This document shows positions 15,230 through 22,900 of a stretch of 43,164 nucleotides of DNA, in pieces. The position numbers were made by a program, and so were the translations under genes. The notes under the pieces were generated by a model, which was not told the DNA's origin, did no database searches, and saw only the letters and a list, made by a program, of their open reading frames with translations. The stretch is from an uncultured Prevotella sp. (GTDB lineage: Bacteria > Bacteroidota > Bacteroidia > Bacteroidales > Bacteroidaceae): positions 1-43,164 of the forward strand of contig CAMOEW010000009.1 of the NCBI GenBank assembly GCA_946612625.1, in the 5' to 3' direction. Position 1 is the stretch's first letter. Each line of letters begins with the position of its first letter.

Positions 15230-17038
15230 TTACTCTTCATACATCTTATCTATTGCCTCGCGGTAGTTCTCGTAGAGCACACGGCGACGCACTTTCAGCG
15301 TATTGGTAAGTTCCCCCTTCTCCATCGAAAGATGGTGTGGCAACAAGGTAAATCTCTTTATCTGCTCATAATGTGCCAGCTGCTGCTGCAACGTGTCAAT
15401 ACGTTCCTTTAGCATTTCATAGACGGTTGAGTTAGCACAAAGCTCCTCACGACTATTGAAAGCTATGTTATGCTCACGCGCATATTCCTCAAGCAGAGGA
15501 TAGTTGGGCACGATAAGTGCCGAGACGAACTTGCGCTGATCAGCTATTACAACGATTGTTTCGATGTATTTGTCAACGAGGATTTTCGACTCTATCATCT
15601 GCGGGGCTATGTATTTTCCGTTCGAGGTCTTGAACAGATCTTTGATTCGTTCTTTCAGGAATAGTTCACCATCTTTCAAATAGCCACTATCGCCAGTCTT
15701 GAAATAGCCGTCTTCCGTAAACGAGTTCTTCGTTATATCGTCACGATTATAGTATCCGCTCGTGATGGTAGGGCCTTTGAGCAGAATTTCGCCCTCATCG
15801 CTAATCTTTACGCTGATGCCTTCGATAGGCCTACCTACGCTTCCTACGGTATAGCCCTCGTCGAGATGGTCGCAGCTGACAGTGGCAAGACTCTCGGTCA
15901 ATCCATATCCTACAACCATGTTCAATCCAATGGAGTGGACAAATTCCTCTACCTTCTCGCTCACGGCAGCACCGGCAGTGGGGAATATATTTGCATCTTC
16001 CAGCCCAAGTTCCTTGCGAATAAGGCTGAACACCGTCTTGTTTATCATCTCATACTCAAGATGCAAGGCCAACGGCGGACGCTGCCCCTTGCTGAGATAG
16101 TCGATATTATGTTTCTTTCCCACAGACAAAGCATGGAGGAAGAGCTTGCGCTTCGCAACATTGGCATTGTCTATCTGAGCCTGCACACCGGCATAAACCT
16201 TCTCCCAGAAGCGTGGAACCGACGACATGCTCGTGGGATGCGTCTCGCGCATGTGCTGCTGCACCTCTTGCGGATGAGTATTGATGATGAGTCTGGCTCC
16301 GACGGTGAGACTGAGAATAGCCCATCCTCGCTCGAAGATATGAGTATATGGCAGGAAATTCATTACACGGTCCTTGTCGGTAACGGGTACGCACTTATAA
16401 TTTGCCTCGAATGCGGCATGATACTGCGAGTGTTTAAGAATCACCCCCTTAGAATCACCGGTTGTTCCGCTGGTATATAAAATATTTGCGATTTCATCAA
16501 ACGAAGCATCCTTAGCAATCATCTCCACCTCAGTCTGCCTGGGAAAATTCTCACCATACTTCAGGAAATCATCAAAATAGATTGCGTTCGGATCATGTGA
16601 CGAAATACGTACAAGACGATCAAAAACAATGATGCGCTCCAGAGTGGGACATAGCGAAAAAACTCTGCGAGCTTTGTCGTACTGCTCCTGTTCACCGACA
16701 AAGAGGAATCGTATCTTCGCATCGTTTACCATAAACTGTATCTGCTGCTCCGAGCTCGTGGCATAGAGAGGAACCGACACTGCCCTAATACCCCATATTC
16801 CGAAATCGCAAAAAAGATACTGGGCCGAATTTTGGGAGAAAATTCCCACGTTCTCTTGTACCTTTACTCCCACGTTCAGCAGGGCATTGGAAACTTGTTT
16901 TACGGCAATCGAGAACTGATTCCAACTACATGATTTCCATTCTGTTGCACCGAAGTCTTGGTAAATAAGCGCTTCACGGTCACCAAAGATTTTTGCCTGC
17001 TCATGTATGAGCATGGAAAGATGACAGTTTGTTTGCAT
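15230..17038 (-). CDS. Long-chain fatty acid--CoA ligase (AMP-forming)
   Basis: A 602-residue member of the ANL superfamily, which adenylates a fatty acid with ATP and then forms the CoA thioester. The P-loop-like motif NILYTSGTTGDSKGV (about residues 185-200) and VVGYGLTES with YFKTGDSGYLKDGELFLKER and TSNGKYIAPQMIE mark the adenylation site, the hinge and the mobile C-terminal domain with its catalytic Lys. The length and the alpha-helical insert after the AMP motif match the long-chain (FadD/ACSL-type) subgroup that is common in Bacteroidota. There is no signal peptide, so it is probably a peripheral membrane enzyme. A very good promoter lies upstream at 17097-17067. It heads a minus-strand transcript that continues into prfB. 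Confidence 0.92.
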   Translation of the reverse strand: MQTNCHLSMLIHEQAKIFGDREALIYQDFGATEWKSCSWNQFSIAVKQVSNALLNVGVKVQENVGIFSQNSAQYLFCDFGIWGIRAVSVPLYATSSEQQIQFMVNDAKIRFLFVGEQEQYDKARRVFSLCPTLERIIVFDRLVRISSHDPNAIYFDDFLKYGENFPRQTEVEMIAKDASFDEIANILYTSGTTGDSKGVILKHSQYHAAFEANYKCVPVTDKDRVMNFLPYTHIFERGWAILSLTVGARLIINTHPQEVQQHMRETHPTSMSSVPRFWEKVYAGVQAQIDNANVAKRKLFLHALSVGKKHNIDYLSKGQRPPLALHLEYEMINKTVFSLIRKELGLEDANIFPTAGAAVSEKVEEFVHSIGLNMVVGYGLTESLATVSCDHLDEGYTVGSVGRPIEGISVKISDEGEILLKGPTITSGYYNRDDITKNSFTEDGYFKTGDSGYLKDGELFLKERIKDLFKTSNGKYIAPQMIESKILVDKYIETIVVIADQRKFVSALIVPNYPLLEEYAREHNIAFNSREELCANSTVYEMLKERIDTLQQQLAHYEQIKRFTLLPHHLSMEKGELTNTLKVRRRVLYENYREAIDKMYEE

Positions 17039-17066
17039 AATATTCTACATATTTTGTATTCAGTTG

Positions 17067-17097
17067 CAAAATTAACTCTTTTTTAGCAAACGGCAAA
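17067..17097 (-). promoter_or_regulatory. Bacteroidota promoter for the acyl-CoA ligase/prfB operon
   Basis: On the minus strand TTTG (17097-17094), a 19-base spacer and TAATTTTG (17074-17067) match both elements of the Bacteroidota consensus. The leader to the ATG at 17038 is about 24 bases. Confidence 0.75.
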
Positions 17098-17150
17098 GAA
17101 ATCAAATAAAAATTTGTGTTACCTGCAAAAAATATTTGATTGAAATTTAT

Positions 17151-17181
17151 TTTGCCGTTTAACAGAAATAATATATCTTTG
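17151..17181 (+). promoter_or_regulatory. Bacteroidota promoter for the M20 deacylase gene
   Basis: TTTG (17151-17154), a 19-base spacer and TATCTTTG (17174-17181) match the consensus exactly. Only 8 bases separate the box from the ATG at 17190, so transcription should begin within a few bases of the start codon. Confidence 0.75.
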
Positions 17182-17189
17182 CCGACAGT

Positions 17190-18251
17190 ATGGAAAGAAA
17201 CGAACATTTGACCTCTGCTGTAGAGCTTCTTCAGCAATTGATAGCCACTCCTTCCGTCAGCAGAGACGAAGCGATGGCTGCCGATGTTTTTTGCCGTTTC
17301 ATCGGCAAATATGGAATAAATTTCCGCCGCATCTGTAACAACATCCTGATTGAGGGAGCTTACGACAAGCGCAAGCCCACACTGCTGCTTAACGCACATA
17401 TCGACACAGTGAAACCCGTCAGTTCATGGACTCGCGAACCGTTCGTTGCAACAATAGAGGGCGACAGACTGTATGGTCTTGGCTCCAATGACTGTGGAGG
17501 CGGCCTTGTGACGCTACTACAGGTATTTTTGACACTTTCGTCCAAGGAACAACCATACAATATCATATACCTTGCATCGGCCGAAGAGGAAGTATCAGGT
17601 GCAAACGGCTTCAGCCGGGCATTGCCTGAGCTTCCGCCAATTGACCTTGCTATTGTGGGCGAGCCGACAGGAATGCAACCTGCAATAGCAGAGAAGGGAT
17701 TAATGGTGCTCGACATAAAATCACATGGGAAAAGCGGTCATGCTGCTCGTGACGAGGGTGTCAATGCCATTTACGAAGCCCTCGACGACCTGATGTGGCT
17801 CAGGAACCTGAAGTTTGAAAAAGTCAGTCCGCTACTGGGTCCCACTCTGCTTAATGTCACCGTAATCAATGCCGGCACTCAGCACAATGTCATTCCCGAC
17901 GAATGCACGATGACGGTAGATGTCAGAACCAATGAATACTATACCAACGAGGAAGTATATGAATATGTCTGCAAGCATCTGAAATCAGAGGTGACGGCAC
18001 GCTCTTTCCGCCTACATTCCTCGTCGGTTTCATCGGAAAATCCAATAGTGAGAAAATGCATTGAGATGGGTATGCAGCCTTTCGGTTCTCCCACTCTCTC
18101 CGATCAGGCATTAATGCCGTTTCCCTCGCTAAAGTTAGGACCCGGACAGTCGAGCCGCAGTCATTCCGCCGACGAATATATCTGCATTAGCGAGATGGAA
18201 CACGCCCTTACAACTTATATTAGGCTTCTCGACGGCAGCACTATCTGCTGA
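17190..18251 (+). CDS. M20 metallo-deacylase, ArgE/DapE type
   Basis: A 353-residue co-catalytic zinc hydrolase that removes an N-acyl group from an amino acid. Zinc ligands and catalytic residues are visible: His in NAHIDTV, Asp in GSNDCGGG, the Glu pair in SAEEEVSG, Glu in VGEPTG and His in SRSHSADEYI. The dimerisation lid insert (HGKSGHAA onward) is intact. The closest assignment is acetylornithine deacetylase. Bacteroidota are known to make arginine through N-succinylated intermediates, so the natural substrate may be N-succinyl- or N-acetyl-citrulline/ornithine. No other arginine gene is nearby to settle this. A near-leaderless promoter lies directly upstream, and the 3' end overlaps the convergent EnvC-like gene by 11 bases. 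Confidence 0.87.
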   Translation: MERNEHLTSAVELLQQLIATPSVSRDEAMAADVFCRFIGKYGINFRRICNNILIEGAYDKRKPTLLLNAHIDTVKPVSSWTREPFVATIEGDRLYGLGSNDCGGGLVTLLQVFLTLSSKEQPYNIIYLASAEEEVSGANGFSRALPELPPIDLAIVGEPTGMQPAIAEKGLMVLDIKSHGKSGHAARDEGVNAIYEALDDLMWLRNLKFEKVSPLLGPTLLNVTVINAGTQHNVIPDECTMTVDVRTNEYYTNEEVYEYVCKHLKSEVTARSFRLHSSSVSSENPIVRKCIEMGMQPFGSPTLSDQALMPFPSLKLGPGQSSRSHSADEYICISEMEHALTTYIRLLDGSTIC

Positions 18252-19695
18252 GCCATGATTCGGGATTCAGCTTTGCCGTCTCACGCCGCAACTGGAACTG
18301 AAGGATGTTATCAGCTCCTACTGTGCCAAGAATAGTACGTGTGTTCACCCTTTGTCCCTTATGCACATTAACCGACGACAGGTTGCAATACACCGAGATG
18401 TAATTTCCATGGCGTACCATCACTACAACCGTTCCCGAAAACCTGAACACAGCACTCACTTCTCCGTCGAAGATGCTGCGTGCCTTGGCCCCTGGCTGTC
18501 CTTGAATATTAATCCCCTTGTTATCAAGGCGAACGTTGCGCAGTCCTTCCACGTCGTACTGTCCGAAATGACTCACTATGCGGTATGGACCAGTGATAGG
18601 CATCGGCAGTCTGCCACGGTTCTGCTCAAAACTGCCACTGATTCGACGGTCGTCGCTGCTGACAATAAACACCTGGGTTGAGGCTTCTTTCTTTTCTCGC
18701 TCTGCACGCACTATTTCCTGCTCTGCCTCTTTTCGCTCTTTTTCGTTCTTCGCGGCAGCCCGCTTCTGCTCTGCACGACGTTTGGCTTCCTCGGCTGCCG
18801 CGCGTTTGCGTGCTGCTTCAGCTTCAGCCTTCCGCTTTGCCTCGGCTTCAGCACGCGCTTTCTGGCGTGCTATTTCCTCAGCTATCAGACGGTCAATCTG
18901 AGCGTTCAGCTGGGCATCTCGCTGTTTCTGCTGGGCTATAATAGTCTCTATTGTCTTCTGCTGGCGCTGAAGATTGCTCACCATCCTCTTCTGTTCGCTT
19001 TGCTTGCCTTCAAGCTCGCGTTTCTCCTGTTCTCCCTTGCTTAACAAGCCGTTCTTCAAATCTTTATCGTGCTGCAGCTCATCCTTTTTCTGTGAAATCT
19101 GCTCTTTTTTCTCTTTGATTACTTCACCTTGGGCACGCTGATAAGTAGCATACTCACGCATGAAACGCATACGGCGATACATCTGTGTGAAATTTTTAGC
19201 ACTGAAGATAAACATAAGCTGGTTTTTTATCGACCGATTGTGGTGCAGATACCTCATCGATTTAATAAACTTTTGCTTACGGTCTTCCAGCTGTGTCTGC
19301 AGAAGTTCGAGTTCACGGTTCAGCTTTACTATATTCGAATCGAGACTGGTGATGTCCGTTCGTATTGCATCAATGGTCTTGCGCTTTCCCTCAATCTCCG
19401 TATTTAGTATCATGAGGTTCTCAAGCCCTTTCTTCACGCCCTGCCGATTATGGTATAGGCGCTGCTCTTCGGCTTTTATACGAGCCTGTACCTGCTTCCG
19501 CTCGTTTTCAAGTCCCTTCACGGTAGGTCTGGCTGTCTTTGTCTTAGCCTGGGCTCTCGGCTTTCTTGCAACAGTCTTCTTCTTTGCAGCGGCAGTGCGA
19601 TGTTGCGTCATTGTTCGCCGACGCGCCTGCTGACCGTCTGCACATACGACTGTAAGCGACAAGAACAAATATATAAGCAACCTCTTCATGCCCAT
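18241..19695 (-). CDS. EnvC-like murein hydrolase activator with degenerate LytM domain
   Basis: A 484-residue exported protein. Residues 1-21 are a signal peptide (an ATG two codons downstream at 19689 is an alternative start). Residues about 55-250 form long coiled coils, then an Ala/Lys/Glu-rich helix (about 265-345), then a C-terminal M23/LytM domain from about residue 365. All zinc ligands of active LytM enzymes are changed. HxGxD is NKGIN (Asn392, Asn396), YAHL is YCNL (Asn438), and LHFE is LQFQ (Gln466). Such domains do not cut peptidoglycan but activate amidases, as in E. coli EnvC and NlpD. The expected partner is a LytC/AmiC-type amidase not encoded here. It is last in the dut-TPR-DUF4292-envC operon and overlaps the convergent M20 gene by 11 bases. 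Confidence 0.88.
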   Translation of the reverse strand: MGMKRLLIYLFLSLTVVCADGQQARRRTMTQHRTAAAKKKTVARKPRAQAKTKTARPTVKGLENERKQVQARIKAEEQRLYHNRQGVKKGLENLMILNTEIEGKRKTIDAIRTDITSLDSNIVKLNRELELLQTQLEDRKQKFIKSMRYLHHNRSIKNQLMFIFSAKNFTQMYRRMRFMREYATYQRAQGEVIKEKKEQISQKKDELQHDKDLKNGLLSKGEQEKRELEGKQSEQKRMVSNLQRQQKTIETIIAQQKQRDAQLNAQIDRLIAEEIARQKARAEAEAKRKAEAEAARKRAAAEEAKRRAEQKRAAAKNEKERKEAEQEIVRAEREKKEASTQVFIVSSDDRRISGSFEQNRGRLPMPITGPYRIVSHFGQYDVEGLRNVRLDNKGINIQGQPGAKARSIFDGEVSAVFRFSGTVVVMVRHGNYISVYCNLSSVNVHKGQRVNTRTILGTVGADNILQFQLRRETAKLNPESWLSR

Positions 19696-19701
19696 TCCCG
19701 A

Positions 19702-20547
19702 TTACAAAGCCATGAAGCGGCGGAGGATTTCATCGATAGACACTTCGCGGTATTTCCCAGACACCTTGGTACGCGTATCCCATTCATCATCATGTCCTAC
19801 ATAATTGAAGTTCATCGACAGCTTCAATGTCTTCGACGGCACCATCAGCTGAATCTCATGATGGTTGGGGTACATCTTACCATCCAACGGTTTAAAATCG
19901 GTATAGTCCCATGTCAGCTGCGAGTTACCGTCCAACTTATTCTTGCAAAGAATGTTTGACATGCGTATCGTTGCTTTTCCCTTCTCTGCAAGCCATCTGT
20001 ACGACAGACGGTCCTTCTCATACGAGATGATGATGTCGTTTCCTTCCTCGGTGGTATTATAACTTTTCAGTGTCTCGTCGGTTACGACATCAGCCCCCGG
20101 CATAAACAGCTCATTCCAGAAGAGCGACTGCAACGAATAGAAGTTCAGCCCAGAGTTGCGCAGGAAATCAAGCTGATAGTAGGTAGCCTTAAGATACAAT
20201 TTGTTGATTCGGTCCAGAACGAGGACATACTCCGGCGTAAACTCAATGCGTGCTGCCTCTACAAATCCGAAAGCCATGAGTTGCAGTCGTATCACGTCGT
20301 TACGCTTCATCTTCAAGTTTCCAGTAAGAGCCATCTTCTGTACTCCCACCTCGACAGAGAACTTCACCTTCGACGTAATGAACTTCGTTTTTTGTGCATT
20401 GTCGGCAACATTCAGCAGGAAATGCTGCTCATTCACTTTCTCTGCCGACTGAGGCGTCTCCACGTAGGCCTGCTTTGCTGTTTTACATGAGCCGAGTACA
20501 AACGGTACTGCAAAAAGCACTACTTTTAATAATCTTAGTGTATTCAT
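19702..20547 (-). CDS. DUF4292 family lipoprotein
   Basis: A 281-residue predicted lipoprotein. The signal peptide ends in the lipobox VLGSC with Cys21. The body is rich in alternating strands: KFSVEVGVQKMALTGNLKM, VIRLQLMAFGFVEAARIEF, YVLVLDRINKLYL. This matches the DUF4292 family found in Bacteroidota. The pattern of a lipobox followed by a sheet whose strands read like those of LolB (plain core, then arginine/Asp-rich turn, then DRINK-type motif) suggests a LolA/LolB-like half-barrel that could carry acyl chains. That is inference from pattern only. The ATG overlaps the TPR gene's stop (ATGA), and the EnvC-like gene follows after 6 bases, so the three are tightly coupled. Confidence 0.82.
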   Translation of the reverse strand: MNTLRLLKVVLFAVPFVLGSCKTAKQAYVETPQSAEKVNEQHFLLNVADNAQKTKFITSKVKFSVEVGVQKMALTGNLKMKRNDVIRLQLMAFGFVEAARIEFTPEYVLVLDRINKLYLKATYYQLDFLRNSGLNFYSLQSLFWNELFMPGADVVTDETLKSYNTTEEGNDIIISYEKDRLSYRWLAEKGKATIRMSNILCKNKLDGNSQLTWDYTDFKPLDGKMYPNHHEIQLMVPSKTLKLSMNFNYVGHDDEWDTRTKVSGKYREVSIDEILRRFMAL

Positions 20548-22280
20548 TCCTTTATATATTTTCTTTGTTTTATCTTTTTTGTGAGTATCTTCCTGCGGTC
20601 TTCATCGGCATTCTGCCTGTCGGCTTGTCCGGCTCTGCGGAGTGCTTCCCGCCATAGTTCAAGAGCCTTTTCCTTGTCACCGGCATTATAGTAAATGTCG
20701 CCGGCATGTTCGAGCATCACGGCTGAGGTGTCGGTGTCGCACTGCAACGTCTGGTCGATATATATCTTTGCCTCAGCAAAACGTTTCTGTTTAAACAGTA
20801 TCCATGCATAGGTGTCAAGATACGTGGGGTTCTTCGGTTCGGCTTTAATGGTACGAAAACTCATCTGCTCAGCCTTGTCAAGATTCTCCCCCACGACACT
20901 GAGGAAATATGCATAATTGTTCAGACAGCCTAAATTGTCGTCTTTCCACTGCAGACACGAATCGTATGCTGCAAATGCGGCCTTCACATCACCTTTACGG
21001 TGCAGCAGGTCGCCCATGACGGCATAGAAATCGCTCACAATCTCGGGGTTGCTCTGCTCATTGATAACGCTGATTCCCTGTTGGAAAGTATGCAAAGACT
21101 CGTCGAATTCATTTTTTCGATAGTGTGCCATTCCCTGATAATAATAGAATGCCATTTCATCAGGATTATATTGACGCGCATCGTTGCACAAAGCGATCAC
21201 ACTATCTAAGAGTTCCGAGTTCCATGCGTATCCGACAAGCTGTAGTCGTGCGGCAGCATTGTCGGGTTCTATGTCAATCACCTTTCTGAGCAAGTGCCCG
21301 ACAGTATCACGCGGCATCCGTTTCAAATCCATGTATGTTGCACAAAGAACGGCAATCGATGCATCCGACTGAGGCTGCGAGAGTGCTACGTCGAACATTC
21401 TGAGAACTTTCGTGCTGTCGCCATGCTGCTGTTCGTTCTCAACAATCAGTCCACGCATCACATACGCCTTCTGCACCGTTTCCATCGTCTTGTTTGTCAG
21501 CATACGAATAAGCATCGAGTCGGCCTTTACGCTGTCGCCCTGCTCTTTGTAGAGGGCATACAGTGACGTCTGGGCATGTGCATTCAGCGGTTCTTCATCG
21601 AGAATTTGCCGGTAGATTGCCTTTGCCTCGTCAATCTTGTCATTTGCCTTGAGAATGTCTGCATAATATCCTCGGTAGTTAAGGTCGTTAGGATATTCAT
21701 CTGCCAGAGTCTTCATCTCGTCCACGGCCGCCTGCTTGTCGCCTTTTAGGGTGTAAATACGGCTTTTAGCAAGCGACATACGTTCACTCTTCCCTTCTAT
21801 CTCCTCCCAACGGTTCAGCGTAACGATAGTATTGTCGTAATCTTCTTCTTGTTCATACAAATGGGCGAGCAACGAAAGGATATCCGTGCGGTCGCGGTTT
21901 TTGCTGAGGAACTGCTCCAGCACACTTATCGCCAAGGGAAATTTCTGACTGTTTACCAGCGCACGTGCATAAGTTTCCTGATAGATAGAATTGTCGGGTG
22001 ATAGTCTTGCTGCCCTGGCAAAGCAGTCGAGCGACTTCTCACGGTTTTTCAACGTCAGTTCATACTGAGCGAGATAGAAGAAAGCCTCTGCCTTGGTTGA
22101 GTCAATCTCAACGCACCGCCGCAGCAAATCGTAAGCAGCATCGTGCCGGCCCGCTTCACGCTGACACACTGCCTCAAGAAAAATGGCATCATACTGGCTG
22201 CTTGCATCGTTCTCGGCAAAAACCACATTTGCCGTCAGCACAGTAAAAATAAATGTTAGAAAAAACCTGAAGAAATTCAC
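20544..22280 (-). CDS. Exported tetratricopeptide-repeat protein
   Basis: A 578-residue protein with a signal peptide (residues 1-22, probable cut after VFA) followed almost entirely by helical TPR repeats. Recognisable units are AFFYLAQYELTLKNREKSL, ILSLLAHLYEQEEDYDNTIV, AFYYYQGMAHYRKNEFDES and YLDTYAWILFKQKRFAEAKI, with the W/L/G/Y/A/F/A/P spacing of the 34-residue motif. It is a scaffold for protein-protein contacts in the periplasm or at the outer membrane. The start is GTG at 22280-22278; no in-frame ATG would preserve the signal peptide. It follows dut by 12 bases, and its TGA overlaps the lipoprotein's ATG, so it probably works with the DUF4292 lipoprotein. Confidence 0.87.
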   Translation of the reverse strand: MNFFRFFLTFIFTVLTANVVFAENDASSQYDAIFLEAVCQREAGRHDAAYDLLRRCVEIDSTKAEAFFYLAQYELTLKNREKSLDCFARAARLSPDNSIYQETYARALVNSQKFPLAISVLEQFLSKNRDRTDILSLLAHLYEQEEDYDNTIVTLNRWEEIEGKSERMSLAKSRIYTLKGDKQAAVDEMKTLADEYPNDLNYRGYYADILKANDKIDEAKAIYRQILDEEPLNAHAQTSLYALYKEQGDSVKADSMLIRMLTNKTMETVQKAYVMRGLIVENEQQHGDSTKVLRMFDVALSQPQSDASIAVLCATYMDLKRMPRDTVGHLLRKVIDIEPDNAAARLQLVGYAWNSELLDSVIALCNDARQYNPDEMAFYYYQGMAHYRKNEFDESLHTFQQGISVINEQSNPEIVSDFYAVMGDLLHRKGDVKAAFAAYDSCLQWKDDNLGCLNNYAYFLSVVGENLDKAEQMSFRTIKAEPKNPTYLDTYAWILFKQKRFAEAKIYIDQTLQCDTDTSAVMLEHAGDIYYNAGDKEKALELWREALRRAGQADRQNADEDRRKILTKKIKQRKYIKE

Positions 22281-22292
22281 CTCTTGTTTCCT

Positions 22293-22730
22293 TTACTTTA
22301 TTCCTGTATGTCCGTATCCTCCAGCCCCACGTTCAGTCTCGTCAAGTACGTCAACCACCTGGAAATCGGCCTGCTCATGGCGTGATATCACCATCTGAGC
22401 AATACGTTCGCCGTCGTTAATCACGAAATCCTCTGCAGAGAGGTTTACGAGCAGCACACCGATTTCACCCCTGTAATCGGCATCTATAGTGCCGGGGGAA
22501 TTGAGCACAGTGATGCCGTGCTTTAGTGCCAGTCCGCTACGGGGGCGCACCTGTGCCTCATACCCTTCGGGGAGCGAAATATATAGTCCGGTGCCTATCA
22601 GACAACGCTCCAACGGGCGGAGTGTCACCGGCTCCTTAAGATTTGCCCTCAAATCCATGCCGGCACTCTGCTCTGTTGCATAAGCCGGCAACTTTTGATG
22701 CCCTTTGTTTACTACTTTTATGCTTACCAT
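22293..22730 (-). CDS. dut: dUTP diphosphatase
   Basis: A 145-residue trimeric dUTPase that splits dUTP to dUMP and pyrophosphate, keeping uracil out of DNA and feeding dTMP synthesis. All five motifs are present: AGMDLRA (1), RPRSGLA (2), [14 protein letters not shown] (3, with the catalytic Asp), GERIAQMV (4) and [10 protein letters not shown] (5). Motif 5 usually reads RGxGGFGSTG; here Tyr replaces the stacking Phe and His replaces Ser, both conservative. The ATG at 22730 lies about 80 bases after the predicted transcription start, leaving a leader with a 6-base inverted repeat (22750-22755 with 22786-22791). It is first in the operon with the TPR, DUF4292 and EnvC-like genes. Confidence 0.95.
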   Translation of the reverse strand: MVSIKVVNKGHQKLPAYATEQSAGMDLRANLKEPVTLRPLERCLIGTGLYISLPEGYEAQVRPRSGLALKHGITVLNSPGTIDADYRGEIGVLLVNLSAEDFVINDGERIAQMVISRHEQADFQVVDVLDETERGAGGYGHTGIK

Positions 22731-22814
22731 TTTCCTTTAATTTAAGTTTCGCCTGTCTCCCCCTACCTCCATTCACACCGAACATCAGGCGGAAGTATTT
22801 GAGTAAATATAGTG

Positions 22815-22822
22815 CAAAATTA
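22815..22822 (-). promoter_or_regulatory. Predicted promoter minus-7 box for dut operon
   Basis: Minus strand reads TAATTTTG. No good minus-33 element is seen. Transcription would start near 22810, leaving an approximately 80-base leader before dut. Confidence 0.55.
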
Positions 22823-22885
22823 GTCATTTCTCAGCAATTAGCAGAATTTTTTTTCTTAAATTGCATTATTTTTCAAAAAAATAAG

Positions 22886-22893
22886 TACTTTTG
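22886..22893 (+). promoter_or_regulatory. Predicted promoter minus-7 box for dgt
   Basis: Plus strand reads TACTTTTG, only 7 bases before the ATG at 22901. Its place fixes the dgt start, because the much longer upstream open frame would begin before the promoter. Confidence 0.6.
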
Positions 22894-22900
22894 CAACATT

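Noticed and set aside
22750..22791. Possible riboswitch or attenuator in the dut leader
   Set aside because: Only a 6-base inverted repeat with a 30-base loop; no known riboswitch core or terminator T-run could be recognised.
22643..22900. 86-codon N-terminal extension of dgt
   Set aside because: It runs antisense through dut and precedes the minus-7 box at 22886; the family N-terminus begins at MMNWHTL.
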